This document shows, piece by piece, positions 1-56,900 of a stretch of 64,000 nucleotides of DNA; positions within the stretch are counted from its first letter, which is position 1; each line of letters begins with the position of its first letter. Origin of the DNA: Bugula neritina (taxonomy: Eukaryota > Bryozoa > Gymnolaemata > Cheilostomatida > Bugulidae). The position numbers were made by a program, and so were the translations under genes. The stretch lies in NCBI GenBank assembly GCA_964035545.1, contig OZ037771.1, forward strand, positions 1,488,001 to 1,552,000. Direction: 5' to 3'. The notes beneath the pieces are model-generated. The model was given only the letters and a program-made list of their open reading frames with translations, had not been told where the DNA came from and made no database searches.

Positions 1-103
1 TTCTCCACTTTATATTCTAAAGAGTCACTTTATACTCAACAGTGGTCTAAACAAGGCACCGTTGTAGTAGTATTGCTTCTCTAATAAAATTGGTTTCCTT
101 CAG

Positions 104-45005
<44,902 letters not shown>

Positions 45006-46420
45006 TGTCTTATCACTGTTGCTGTTTTCTGATTAGCATGTAGAATCAGTAGTATACTCTCTCATATTTAATATAACAATTTGTTCATTTTATTCTGGTA
45101 TTTTTAATATATAGTTCACTGCATTTTGGTTGATATATCTTGTTTATTCGGCCTAGATTAATGAGTCTTGGAAGTTCACCCATGAAATATAAAAAAGTGT
45201 AGTCATGCATGTAGCAGCTATTAGTAGCCAAACAAGAAGTTCATTTAACTTCTTTTTCTGTAAATCTTCAAGCTCTTTTAGTTTTATTGTTGTCTACTAT
45301 TTATTTAAATTATTTTTTTCAAATTATATTTTAATTCTATTGTAGTCAAAATATTGATGTTGTTAATTTTGTACATATGGTTTAATAGTTGCAACACTTG
45401 TTAGTTGTTAGGAAGCTTGTAGATTTGATGTGCTAGAATTCCTGGATGCTTGTTGTAATATATTGTTAATCATTTCAATTGTTTCATGTTAATGTTTTAC
45501 ATGTGGTCAAGATGTGCCAAAAGAAAAATATATCTATTATTACCATTACTTATGTGCAGTAAATAGCAAAGTTACTTGACTTTATTACTCAAATGACAGG
45601 TATATGACTTTGATTTGAACTGATGTTGAAATGTGATTGTATACAAAAGCATAGCAGTCTCTTTATAATAGCAACTCCTTTTAAAGTTGATTCAGTAATC
45701 AGCTTTGTATATAGTTGTCTTATTTTATTGGATTACCGCCAAAAATAAAGCTTTCTCAGTCCAGAAAGCTTTCCAGAAGCCTTCAATAGCCTAGTTTGAT
45801 AGCTGTGAAGCTTATTGTCAGTTGTGCATATTCTTCGTGTTCCAGTCAGTAAGGGAAATGGCGGTAATTTAAGATAATGCATCAGGTAGGTGAACCATGG
45901 CAAAGGTATACCTTGCTGTTTTATTACAATGTGCCAGTGTAAGTGAACTAAATGTAGATGTTTCTGAAATATTGCTGTAAGTATTATGGTTTATTGTAGT
46001 TCATTTATTATTTATTTTAAGCTGTATTTAGTAATGCTTCATCATTAATTACAGGTGAGGGTGTAGATGGAAAATAATATGGTAAGTAAGTGTTTCTTAT
46101 GCATACCTACCTAGTTTGGAAAAAGGTTGAAGTTGAAAGGTTTAACTTGCGCCTAAAGTTATATATGACATTACATATGTGGAAAAAGCTAGCTCAATGA
46201 AAATTCAATGTGAAAATTGATTAGATAATTGTTCAATAAGGTGCACTATGCAACACTTTTTTAGCGGGCTTGTAAATAAAATGCCACTCCATCACTTCTG
46301 ACTAACTTATATTGTTTTTCGTAGGCTATTCGGACGTTAAACACTATTGATTTTACTAGAGAAGTGACTCCGCCCAGTTAGCCTTGACCTTTACTATTTA
46401 TGCTAAGTAACCGCATCAAA
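45006..46420. other. BLTP1-FBXO36 intergenic region with possible FBXO36 5' exon
   Basis: This interval of 1.4 kb should hold the BLTP1 3' untranslated region and the FBXO36 promoter and leader. It is AT-rich with no long ORF. A donor-like ATG/GTAAGT at 46082 and an acceptor TTTTTCGTAG ending at 46324 suggest a short 5'-UTR intron (46082-46324) in front of the FBXO36 coding exon. I saw no convincing TATA box. Confidence 0.4.
45744..45749 (+). promoter_or_regulatory. Candidate BLTP1 polyadenylation signal AATAAA
   Basis: An AATAAA hexamer lies about 740 nt after the BLTP1 stop codon, in AT-rich sequence with T-rich stretches downstream. It is the best hexamer I saw between the stop and the next gene. 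The 3' end itself is not visible from sequence alone. Confidence 0.45.
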
Positions 46421-48223
46421 ATGGATGCTTATTCCGATATAAGTTCGCGTTGGACGGATGAGGAAGGGAATTTGTTTGAATATTCAGCTCAAGCCCCTCC
46501 TCCAAGCAAGGATTTTTGTCAAGTGGTAGTTACTTTGTCACAGGTTAGCAGTTTAGTTGCATTTTGAAAATCTAACTCCCTAAATCAACTGATTCTAGAA
46601 AGTTAACTCTGGTAAACAAAACTAAAAAGTAAAAGTAAGACTAAATTTATCATAATGATAATCGGACATTCCGTATCAGTTAAAACTTAAGCTCATTTAT
46701 ATTGATTGTTATTTTTAATTGATATTGTTGTGTTTTTATAAAATTTGAATTTTGTTTAAAAATAATTAATATTTTAAGCTATTTTGTTGTTTTCAAGTGA
46801 ATAATCAGGAAAAGTTATCTTTAAAATTTAAATAAAGCCAAGGTTTGTAAAATTCAAAAGTTGATTTTAGATCAGTCGAGTAATGTACTGCGCATGCATA
46901 GTTTTGTTTGAAAATTGCACGGCTGTAATTTCATCCCACATGTGTTTTCAACACCATACTATGGTTTCAGGTGATATTTAGATGGTGGAAGATAACACAC
47001 AGAAACTCTGAAAGTCAAAGATTGCGACCAGGAGAGATTAAAGAGTGCCATGAAGACTTTTTGCTAGATGACAGAACTCAAAGTAGGTAGAACTTTTTGA
47101 GAAAACAGAGCATTTTGTGCCATTCATTGTTAAAATAATGACTCCCCAACATGCTTTGTAGGTGTACTAATTCGGTGATTAATAATTCGCATTACAATTT
47201 CACCACACCCATTATTTTTAATATTTACAGATATGATCCTTCTGGCTTTTGGACAGTCTACATTAGACTACATCATCAATTTGTGTCATGGCCATGTTGA
47301 CTGCTTGCCCAGGTTACCTGAGTCGGTCATTAAGAAGATACTGCTGAATGTTGAACTCGAAGATATTGCTCGAGTGTCCCTTCTTAACAAGTTCTTCCAC
47401 AAGGTTCCTTCTTTTAGTTAATCTAAAGTTTTTCTATCCTATAAAACTTTGTTTGTAAAAAGTTTGTTAACTGTTGAAACTAGACGTAATCTGTGCATCA
47501 GCAAAGAAGGCAAAAGTGTTGAGTGGTTGTTTGTAGCTATGCCAATTTTAGTCAGTTTTTTATCCTAATTTGTATAGTAATCTTTTACAACACAGTCAGT
47601 GAGTTTCTGATTAAGTACTAGTGCTTATTTTTGTAATTTGAAACTGTTTTAGTGTTGAAATTTAATTTGGTATTTAGTCTAAACCAAAACCGAAACGTAT
47701 TTTATAAAGCATGTGACTGTCAATTTTTTCATGATATTGTTTTTATTCTTTTTTATCAAAAGATATGCAATGACGATGATTTGTGGAAAAATTTGTTTGG
47801 TTCTGCTACCACCATCACAGATGACCTGGAAGATTTGGCTAAAGATCAGGGATGGAAGAAACTTTTCTTCTCTAATAAACTACAAATACAAGTATGTTGA
47901 TGTGCAGTTGCAGTATTTAAATGTTTATATAGCTGAGAAATTTTCAACTCAATATGCTTACTCACTGTTGATATTAATTAGTGAGCCTTTTGTCAAGTAT
48001 AACCCGTATGTGTACCATTGCTAAGTGCATGTGCCAATCTCATCTACTGATCAAGGATGTACATATGTACGTATGGTCGCTTCTTTTTGTATTCTAGAGT
48101 TCTGTTGTCTTTTTGCAGATGCAGTTACAAAGAAAGCGAAAAACAGAAGCTGAGAAAACACCTAAAGAGGAAGGAAAGAAGTTTGCTCATAACTACCACG
48201 ATGAAGTTTTATCCAAACATTAG
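46421..48223 (+). CDS. FBXO36: F-box only protein 36, complete, five coding exons
   Basis: F-box proteins bring substrates to the SKP1-cullin-F-box ubiquitin ligase; FBXO36 itself has no well-defined substrate that I know of. Exons 46421-46543, 46971-47082, 47231-47403, 47763-47891 and 48119-48223 join in frame to 213 residues plus TAG (human is about 188). Matches: APPPSKDFCQVVVTLSQ and VIFRWWKIT (human PPPSKDYYQLLVTRSQ, VIFRWWKIS), GQSTLDYIINLCHG, then the F-box from about LPRLPESVIKKILLNVELED to DDDLWKNLF (residues about 98-144), and GWKKLFFSNKLQIQMQLQRKR. The start at 46421 has a strong context (AAAATGG). An in-frame ATG at 46400 with poor context would add seven residues. Introns 46544-46970 and 47404-47762 show nothing else. 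Confidence 0.95.
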
Positions 48224-48341
48224 ATGCGAAGCTTAAACTGTACTCTATCTAGTGTTGTGTTCAATCCTTCCATAAAACTTTTGCTTTGCTGTAGCAAAGC
48301 ATGTATGCTTGTGGACTGTTGAGTGGTCATACATATTGCAT

Positions 48342-48347
48342 ATTAAA
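48342..48347 (+). promoter_or_regulatory. Candidate FBXO36 polyadenylation signal ATTAAA
   Basis: An ATTAAA hexamer about 120 nt after the FBXO36 stop codon, in AT-rich sequence. This is a common variant signal; actual use is not shown. Confidence 0.35.
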
Positions 48348-48840
48348 TATTCAACTAGCATTATTTATCATTTTATTATATTGTTATACAGACATAAATA
48401 AGGTGCAATTGCGTGCCTATTCTATGTTTGAATGGTGAATATTCGTGTTTAAATATATAAGATATTGTGTGCTGCATGCTAATGAAAGTTGATGTGTTGA
48501 TCAGAGCTGTAATTTTACATAGTGGGGGTTATTCCTGTCCCATCAAGCTGCTAAAATTCCAAGTTTTTCCAATTTTACTAGGAGTTATTTTCTCTTCAGC
48601 AAATTTTTATATTGGGAAGGCAATCCCAAATAAATAATAAACTTTTAAAAAGCAATCCTGGTTTCCTCTTTTGAATAAACAAGGAGTTGTCTGCTCATTA
48701 ATTTGAATTTCATCTCGAGTTACAGAAAAGTAATGGAGTTATCTCCTCTCGAATATTCAATATTTCCAAAATTCAGGCACCTGCTTTATGGCTAGCAGCT
48801 CAAAGCCTCGCCAAATGAAAATTTTGTAAAAAAAACAAAA

Positions 48841-48915
48841 TAATAGCCAGCATCAGGACTTGAACCTAGAGGTATCACCACCATATCCAAGCCCTCTACC
48901 AATCCCCTATCTTTT
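48841..48915 (-). mobile_element. tRNA-derived SINE remnant
   Basis: On the minus strand the segment reads like a worn tRNA: an A-box-like GGTAGAGGGCTTGG, about 35 nt, then a B-box GGTTCAAGTCC (complement of 48856-48866), with four of five T-stem pairs possible. A T-rich run (TTTTGTTTTTTTTAC) follows on the same strand as a plausible pol III terminator or tail. The acceptor stem does not close, so this is not a working tRNA gene. Confidence 0.55.
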
Positions 48916-49547
48916 CTGATACATTATTGTTGGTATAAATGTTCCACATATTTTCGCAAGTCTGTATATTTTCAATACTTGACCAACACATCAGCTGTAA
49001 TTTGGGCTGAAGAACTCTTGACAATATTGTCTGAAATCAAAGCCTGTTACTTCAGCAAGATTTTAAGTCAACACATGTGTTTGATTTGACAATTAGATTT
49101 ATTATGTACCAAACAAAGATCACTCTTGGAGTGAAAGAGAATATTATAAAAATAGTGTTTTCAAATTTAATAGGATATCATTCAAATGAGCTCGTCATGT
49201 TTTGTGTAAAATGCCAGCACTGTGTTTGACAGCTACCCTAAACCAGTGCTACTGGACTCAGGAATAAACATGAAATTATATCAAGTTAGAATATGTATAT
49301 AGATTTAAAAAACAATAACTGAAAATGCATTTAAGTAATAAAATAATTAATATACAAGTATAGCTATAGTCAAAGAGATACACTATAAAGTGTACATGTC
49401 ATCTTTCAGCATTTATATAAAATTCAGAGAAATAATTTATGATATTTTCACTCCTAACACTAAAACCAAGAGAGACAACTACATATATAATCTATAATAT
49501 ATACATTCATAACAGAACTGTCTCCGCCTATCAACTTCCTGTCAGCT

Positions 49548-50997
49548 CTACGAGGATATGGCTGTAACGGCAGCTATTTGCTCCTCGCAATGAGTTATCT
49601 GGTCTTCAATGTCACTCAGCTCCATTATCAGTTTGAGTTTGATGCTGACGAAATGATCAAACTGCTCGAACTCCGTTTCATCGAGAGCTCTCCTCAGGAA
49701 GCCCACAATAGGAACTTTTCTCTTATCTATGCTCTCTTTCAGCGACTTGGCATCGTTATGTTGCTGCTGCAGATTATTTCGCTTTTGTTCCAGAGATTTC
49801 TATAAGAAAACATGTTCAGTAATAAACCAGGACTAAAATAAAATATTTTAATCAACAACTTATTTAGTAATTAATTTATTTAGTAATTAGTATAAATAAA
49901 ATTTACAATTTCTTCTCATAATAGCATGTCCGTTATTTACTCTGCAGTAGCAAATACTGACATGTTATTGCAAGTCATGTTTAATGAAATGTCATTCTGG
50001 AGCCATTAAAAGGCCCCAAATGTCTACTTGCAACCACAAACGCAGAATTTAGAGTTTTCATGCTTAGCCACCCATGAAACTATCACCAGGCATGCAAGGC
50101 AAATGGCTTAAAGCTGCTCTTTCTGGTAAAATTAGCATTATTACAAGCTAGTCAACATTTTATTGTCAGTTTCTAGAGCAATTTATAAAACTATTTAGAG
50201 CTCCATAATTATGAGGTGCTAACTGGAGTTGTGCAACTTTACCTCCCCTAACAGAGAGCATACCTTATCGTCGTCTGTGGCATCCATCGGGGCATTCCTC
50301 AACTCATTCTCGGCTCTGGCCAGACGCCGCGATAGTTTCAACAGCAGCTTTGTGATCTTCTCCACATCGTCAATGTAGGATTTGTATTTAGAAAGTTCTC
50401 TGTCGGTGCACTTGCTAGCCACAATCTCAGCCACCTACAAGTAGAGTATTTCATGTGAATCATACTATAAACTGGGAGGAGTGAGGGAGGCACAACAGCG
50501 TGACAGCACGTATCAATTAGCTGGTTCTGATTAGAACAATTAAAGATATAATTAGAACAATTGGCCTGTAATTACAAAACTGAGCAAATCAACAGCCATA
50601 CCTTATCCCCACTGGCTCCATTATCTTCTATTTCGAGGCGTCTAAATGTTTGATCTTCATTCAAAACCGAAAGCTTCCTCTTTAAAACCAGCACAATTTC
50701 TTCCTGCAAACAGATATATCTCAACTACACCAGCTTGTAGTATATTAGAGAAAGGGGGAAAGAGAAGGAGGAGAGAGGGGAGGAGAGAGAAAAAGGGGAA
50801 ACCAACCTTTCTCTCCTGCACTGTGTTCAGCTCGTCGAAAGGGGAAACAGAAGGCTGAGGTGACGATGGTTTGCTGACTAGTTTCATATTGCTGCCGTCC
50901 CCGTCGCTGCTCTGCGTGGAGTGACAAGGTGAGCTGCCTACACTCTGACGCTGTTTCCTGGGCACGTCTCGACTCAACACGTCGTCAAATATTCCAG
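49548..50997 (-). CDS. Shroom: Shroom ASD2 coiled-coil domain exons (last four)
   Basis: Exons 50807-50997, 50602-50703, 50264-50434 and 49548-49799 encode the end of the protein, residues about 709-946. The first contains LPGIFDDVLSRDV and a Ser/Pro stretch. The next three are heptad-rich: EEIVLVLKRKLSVLNED, then the DDVEKITKLLLKLSRRLARA block, then LQQQHNDAKSLKESIDKRK and FDHFVSIKLKLIMELSDIED. In crystal structures of family members this domain is a long antiparallel coiled-coil dimer that binds the ROCK Shroom-binding region (established). Stop TAG is the complement of 49548-49550. Confidence 0.92.
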
Positions 50998-53900
50998 CTA
51001 AAATACGACAGCAGTTGCAAAGACAGCAGCAGTTGTAAACATTGCATCAAATCTTATTTTAAACTAGAATACATCGTTTAACCGAAAAAACTGACCGAAT
51101 TGACTTACTGCAAACTCCTAAAAGCATGTAATTGATATTTGAAAGTGTTTAAAATAGGTTTAGCATTACCCTGGGCTTATTAACATTACAAACCACTCTG
51201 TATTTCTACTGATAGCTTAACAATTGCATTCCCTTTAGACCACCATGCATGCTGACTGAGAAATCTAACCCTAAACTCCCCCTCTAAACTCTGAAATGAG
51301 TGGATAGTGTTTTAGACTTACGCAGATAGTCAGTGGTACCCTTCTGGGGTTTAGAAAGCACCTGACTCAGAGTGTCATCTTTGATGGAGCGACCAAGGTG
51401 CTCCACTTGTGTGTCGCATAGTATCTCGTCAGCAGACTTCTGTCTGATGTGTCGCACTGTCGGCTTCCTTTTAACAGGCGTTGATGAGTCATTCAGAGTT
51501 TTTAACTGTAGAAAGCATTAGATTAATGAGAGGGGACAATTCCTGCATAACCAGATTGTGAGATATTTCTCCCTTGGAATATAGTCAAAAACTGCACAAT
51601 TAAAGGCATTCAACGGTTTCTTTATAAATGTTTTGGTAAACAATAATAGAATAATAACTTTATCTCACTCTCAGAATGACACCGAGATAGCTTCATTGAG
51701 GTTAATAAGATTAATTATGACTATAAATAAGCAGTAACTAATGAATAAGGAGATAAGAATGGGGATAAAACGACTCTTAATCTAAGAGCTGATGAGTCAC
51801 ATATGATAGACTGAGTGACAAGCAGTACGCATCACAAACTTGCACATATTCCGTATCAAAGAAAGTGATTAAATGCCTCCAAAAAGATAAAGAAAAGAAA
51901 AATAAACATCAGTATGCATAGGTTTGGATTACAATAGCTTGTAAAACAATCCTTGTTGACAAGCGGGAGATAACTCTTCAAGTTCCAGTTCAGCAAACAG
52001 ATCACGGGCTAAGTTTAGATGAAATGCGATGCACTTACTTTAACAAGTCGAGCTTTGCTTTCATCGCTGATGCATTTATGCTTGCCCGTGATGTCTATTC
52101 CCTGTCCAGCTAGTTCTGCAATGATCTCTTTACTAATTGGAATAAATGATTTGTCGACAGGCGTGGAGGGGTCAGACTTAGCCGTGTACTTAGCATCAGA
52201 TGCAGCAGATTGAGGGGACGGGGTTGATTTACGGCTGTCACCACTCAGGCTATAAAATCATAGCCTTAAGGATTATCACAACATTATGATAACTTTAACC
52301 TGTTCAATGTAATTTAATGATAAAGTAAAATGCAATTAAATTACTCATCCATAGTGAAAATATATTAAATTTATAACTCTCCCAGTAGCTATAGGGGTCA
52401 ACATATTTCTATAAACACAATAATATTTAGAGCTCTATGTAGATGTTCAGATGTCTATGGCCAAGTGTAGACATACAAGTGTAGAAGTGTAGACATACAA
52501 GTGTTGAAGTGTAGAGTCACAAATGTTGATGTGTAGACATACAAGTGTAGAAGTGTAGAGAAACAAGTGTTGATGTATAGACATACAAGTGTTGAAGTGT
52601 AGAGATACAGTAAACAGCCTCACCTGGCAAACGAAGCTCTGGTAGACCTGGAAGCAACCGGAGAGTGTTTAGGACTGCGTGGCGGAGTACGGGGAGGGAG
52701 GGTGGGTGACACCTCGTCCCGCTGTCGCACCTGATGTGCGGGTGACTCTGTCCTAGAAGATATGTTGAGAATCTCAGCTGACGGCTGCCGACTGTGGGAC
52801 GCAGAGGTGGGGGTGCTGCCGGGCAGATACCTGTCGAATGGCTTTGGTCTGTTCTCGTGTATGACATTGTTGACCAGGTGGGGGTCCAGCCTGTGCGCCG
52901 GGGTTGGCGTCGCTTTCTCTATTGCTGAAAACTCGGTTTCCCGCTGACTTAATTTGCCGGTGGGGCTGTACTTGGAGTCCGGCAGCGCTCTCTCCTCCTT
53001 GTGGATGCTCGACGAGCTGTATGACCGTCTGCTCTGCCGCTGCTTGTGCAGAGAGTGTTTACGGGTGATGTTTGCTGACAGATCCCCGGACGTGACTGTC
53101 ATGTCCTCCCCTCTGGGGGAAACAGTTAGTGACTCGCTGCGGCGGTCTTTACGCTCCAGCGGTTTCGGAGGAACAACTAGATTTTCCCGACTATGATTCA
53201 ACTGTTCCTTACTCTGGGCGGGAGAGAACGTGGGCGGAGCTTCATCTCGTCCTTCAACTCGGTGTGAGCTCAGTTTAGGAGAATATTGAGGTGTATAGTC
53301 AGTGTTTGTGTTTGGCTCAGGTTCTAAAGGTTTGGCAGGTCGGGGTGCCGGTTCGACGAGCCCGCGGCTACCCACGTAGGCCGCTGGTTTACTGGCTGAA
53401 GGTATACGAGGATTCTCGCTGTGGTGTGGGAAACCCTTCACAGCCTCATTGTGGTTGATCTCAGAGTTATGTATGGTGGGTAATAATTTAGGGGGTTTGG
53501 GGGGTGGTTTGTTAGAGATTTGGTCCTTGCTCTGGCGGCGTGGTGGAGGTGGTGGCTGGACATCTGGTGAACTGGGTTCGTCTATGTCTGTTTCCAGCAC
53601 CTGGGAAGATATTCACAGACAGGTAGATATCAGGTGAAGGGAGGGAAACGAAGGAATATTCATAATAGAATGGTATATGATGGCTTATCAATACTAATTC
53701 AGCTAATCAATAGGACAGCAATGACCTACAGATACAGCACCAAGTCTATACAATCTCACAACCTCCACACTTCACACGAACTGGACAACATTCCACCAGT
53801 AACTGCATTTTTATGTAAATTAAATACCCTTCAATAACCCTTAACTTTGCACCTCCAATACTGAGACCTACACATGAAATATTCAGGTCCTTTACTTTAA

Positions 53901-56900
53901 ATAATTACTTAGTATAGAGTACATCAAGACCCACACATGTACTCCACCAGCTACCTGGTGTGTGTTGTGCCTTACCTGGTGTGTGTTGTGTGAAATGCTG
54001 CTTCTGCTGCCAGTCTGTAGCTTTGGCATCGACTCTGGAGGAGTGTATACAGATGCTGCCTGCTTGCTGCCGCTATGTTGTGGTGCCACAGAGCCGGGCA
54101 GGTGATGCGGAGGAGTGACAAATTTTGCCGAGTGTGTGTGTGGCGATACAACAGCTGGAGAGTGGCTGCTAGAGTCGGTATTGTAGCTGTGTGGTGACTG
54201 CGTCACGTTACTGTGTGCTGACCCAGAGGGTGAGTGATGAGTAATACCCTGGTTACCGGGTGGTGTCGGATGATGTGGAGAGGCAGGTGACTGCTGACTG
54301 TTTAGCCTCGATGGTGGGACCACAGCCGGTGCAGTTTTAGCGCCCTCTGGAGAAGAGCGGACATATTGGTGCTTTGAGACCCGCCTCAGCTGGGCCGTGT
54401 AGCCTGCGTCAAAGTCATTGTCACTCACTTTTGTAGCACCGTTGAAGAGGTTCTGGTAGGGTTTGCCCAGGTCCTGCTCGGAATTAGTTCTACAAATATC
54501 CCAACGTGAGGTCAGACAAAACACACTAAATATGAGTTTGTAAAGTGCTAATAGCAGAGCAAAATAACAGCAAGCTTCACATTGCAATAATTAGTGGAAC
54601 TGAATGGAATTTTGCAATCCAACAGAAATAATGTGCTGAGTAAATGAACCTTGTTAAGGGGAAAATAAGCAATTTATTAATTAAAGATGAATGGAAATTA
54701 GCAACTGGAATAAATTACTCCATGTTTCACCATCGCTGTTTCAAGTATATGATGTTTTCATAGCAATAAATATTTGCAAAATAGAAGAGAAGTAAAATTC
54801 ACTGAATACAAAGAGAGACATTCCAACGTATATTATGTCCGCCACAATTAGGGAACTTCACAGCAAATTACATTTCCTAATTTTTCCCCATTGTTAGAAT
54901 AAATTAGAACTCATAAAGACAGGAAAATTCTTCTCTTTGATAGGTTTAAAAGTTCAATTCTACCTATTCAACGAAAAAATTAAATTTAGCTATTCTGCGC
55001 CAAAAAGGTTCGAAATAGCACGACTTTCTAGGAATTAGCTAGAATGGGCCAACGTAATATAATATGTTAATTTATGATTTCCAACAAGCAACAATTAGCC
55101 TCAGCACCTCAGTTTTCCCACATCAGACCAGAACAAGCGGTCTTCATATTTACTGCTTGGAAATTATGCATAACTTTCTGTATCAATTTCGAAAGGATTG
55201 TGAAAGTAAAGATTCACACACCTGCATCCAAGCTCACATCGGGACATAAATAACAGGATAGTTAGTGAAATAACATGGAAACATTCCAATTAGGGATTAA
55301 ATTGGTATGAATCAGCAAGCAAAGTAGCACAAAATTATGAATAAACAAAAATATTTATTGTAAAGCTAATTTTATTAAACAACTAGGTTAGAAAACAATT
55401 GTTACAGAAATTTACTGTTGAATAAAATTCTAGATTTAGTTTGTCTGTAATCAATTACATATGAGTGCACTGAAGCCTGGAACAGTGTTGAGAGCCAGTT
55501 ACTATTTCTATCAGATAAAAAGTAAAAATACACATTTTATACTATTAATAACCTTTTCATAGGGCAATAACAACTGGCCACTAGTTCAATGCATGCAATT
55601 TAATCTACAAGGCAACCTCGAGCCAAAGTCTCTCCAATAAGATGCAAAGACACTGAGAGAGAGTGGAAAAGGTTCATTAGTCATGTGGTATGCAAAATTA
55701 ATATAAACTATAAATAGAATAGAATATTATTATTAGCTCAGATAGAAACTATTATTTCAAGGAGAGCTTGTAGAATCTAAACTAGTTCGAATAAAACAGC
55801 ATTCAACTTTCACTGAACCCAATGAAAAATGTTTAATATTATTTCATTGTTTTAGCCAGCCATTTATTTAATAGAATTAAATACAATATTATTTGACCCT
55901 CCATAAGGCAGCAAAAGATGACATGCATTGAAAATGAAATCTTAAAAGAGTTGGTATTAGAAGTTTTGAATAAGTTCCAATGATGGAAAAACCTAGCAAC
56001 TTATCAAGGTCTACAACCTAGAATCGCAATTCTATTTTTGTAGAAAAGTTTTTGTGCTACACACTTCCACGGCAAGCTGTAGTAAGACTATAGTATACCT
56101 GTCAAGTTTATGACTGCCAAAGTTAAACCCCTGCAGCACCTGCTTGAGGCTGCCAATTCTGTTAATTTGACGACTCCTCGCCTCAAATAACGACTTTGAG
56201 CCACTTTTTCTCTTACAAGCGGCCATAGCTGTCTGAAGCAGTAGCAATGTGCACACACTCAACTGTTACCCCATCTAACCTAAGTGCAGCTCTAGCGAAG
56301 AGTGATTCAAGTGATAAATGAGTGTTACAGCTAATAGGCCTAACCAATTCATAGCCGAGGAATCCTATTACTAAATACCAGTGTGGGGGTTATGCAACCA
56401 ATCACAGCGCGGTATTTCAGTAACCTCCGTGACGTCGTGGTATGTCCCAACACAGCTTATCTTACATGCCTAATAATAGAATTCTAAACTCTCTACCAAA
56501 AAGGTTTGAGAAAATTCTAATGATAAACATTAGGGGGTGAGATTAAGTCGATTGAAAACAGTTTGAATTTTATGTTGTGGTATTTTAAAGTTTCATTTGG
56601 TGGTTTGTGTTTTACTCCTGGTGCATTTCACTAGAACTCTTTGGAAAGCCATTTTAAAAACGTTTCTTGAAAATTAAAGGCATGTAGCTTATAGAATTAA
56701 GATTTAAAATTTTCCCTTCATACAGTCAATTGGACCTCTGCAGATATTTTATGTTAAAAGTTCAACCAAATAACTTTTTTCTTAAGAAACTTTTTCCAAC
56801 TTCTCTCCCAACGTCTTGGAATGTTGGCCTGAAAGTAACCCATCATTTACGCAAGTGTTGGCATCTAAGAGAGTGAAAATGAAATAATTAGATCATGTTT

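Larger units (their letters stand above)
48224..49547. other. Convergent intergenic region between FBXO36 and the Shroom gene
   Basis: The two genes face each other here, so the 1.3 kb should contain both 3' untranslated regions. It is AT-rich with no coding ORF. A minus-strand AATAAA (plus-strand TTTATT at about 49098-49103) could end the Shroom transcript. A tRNA-like SINE remnant sits at 48841-48915. Confidence 0.5.
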
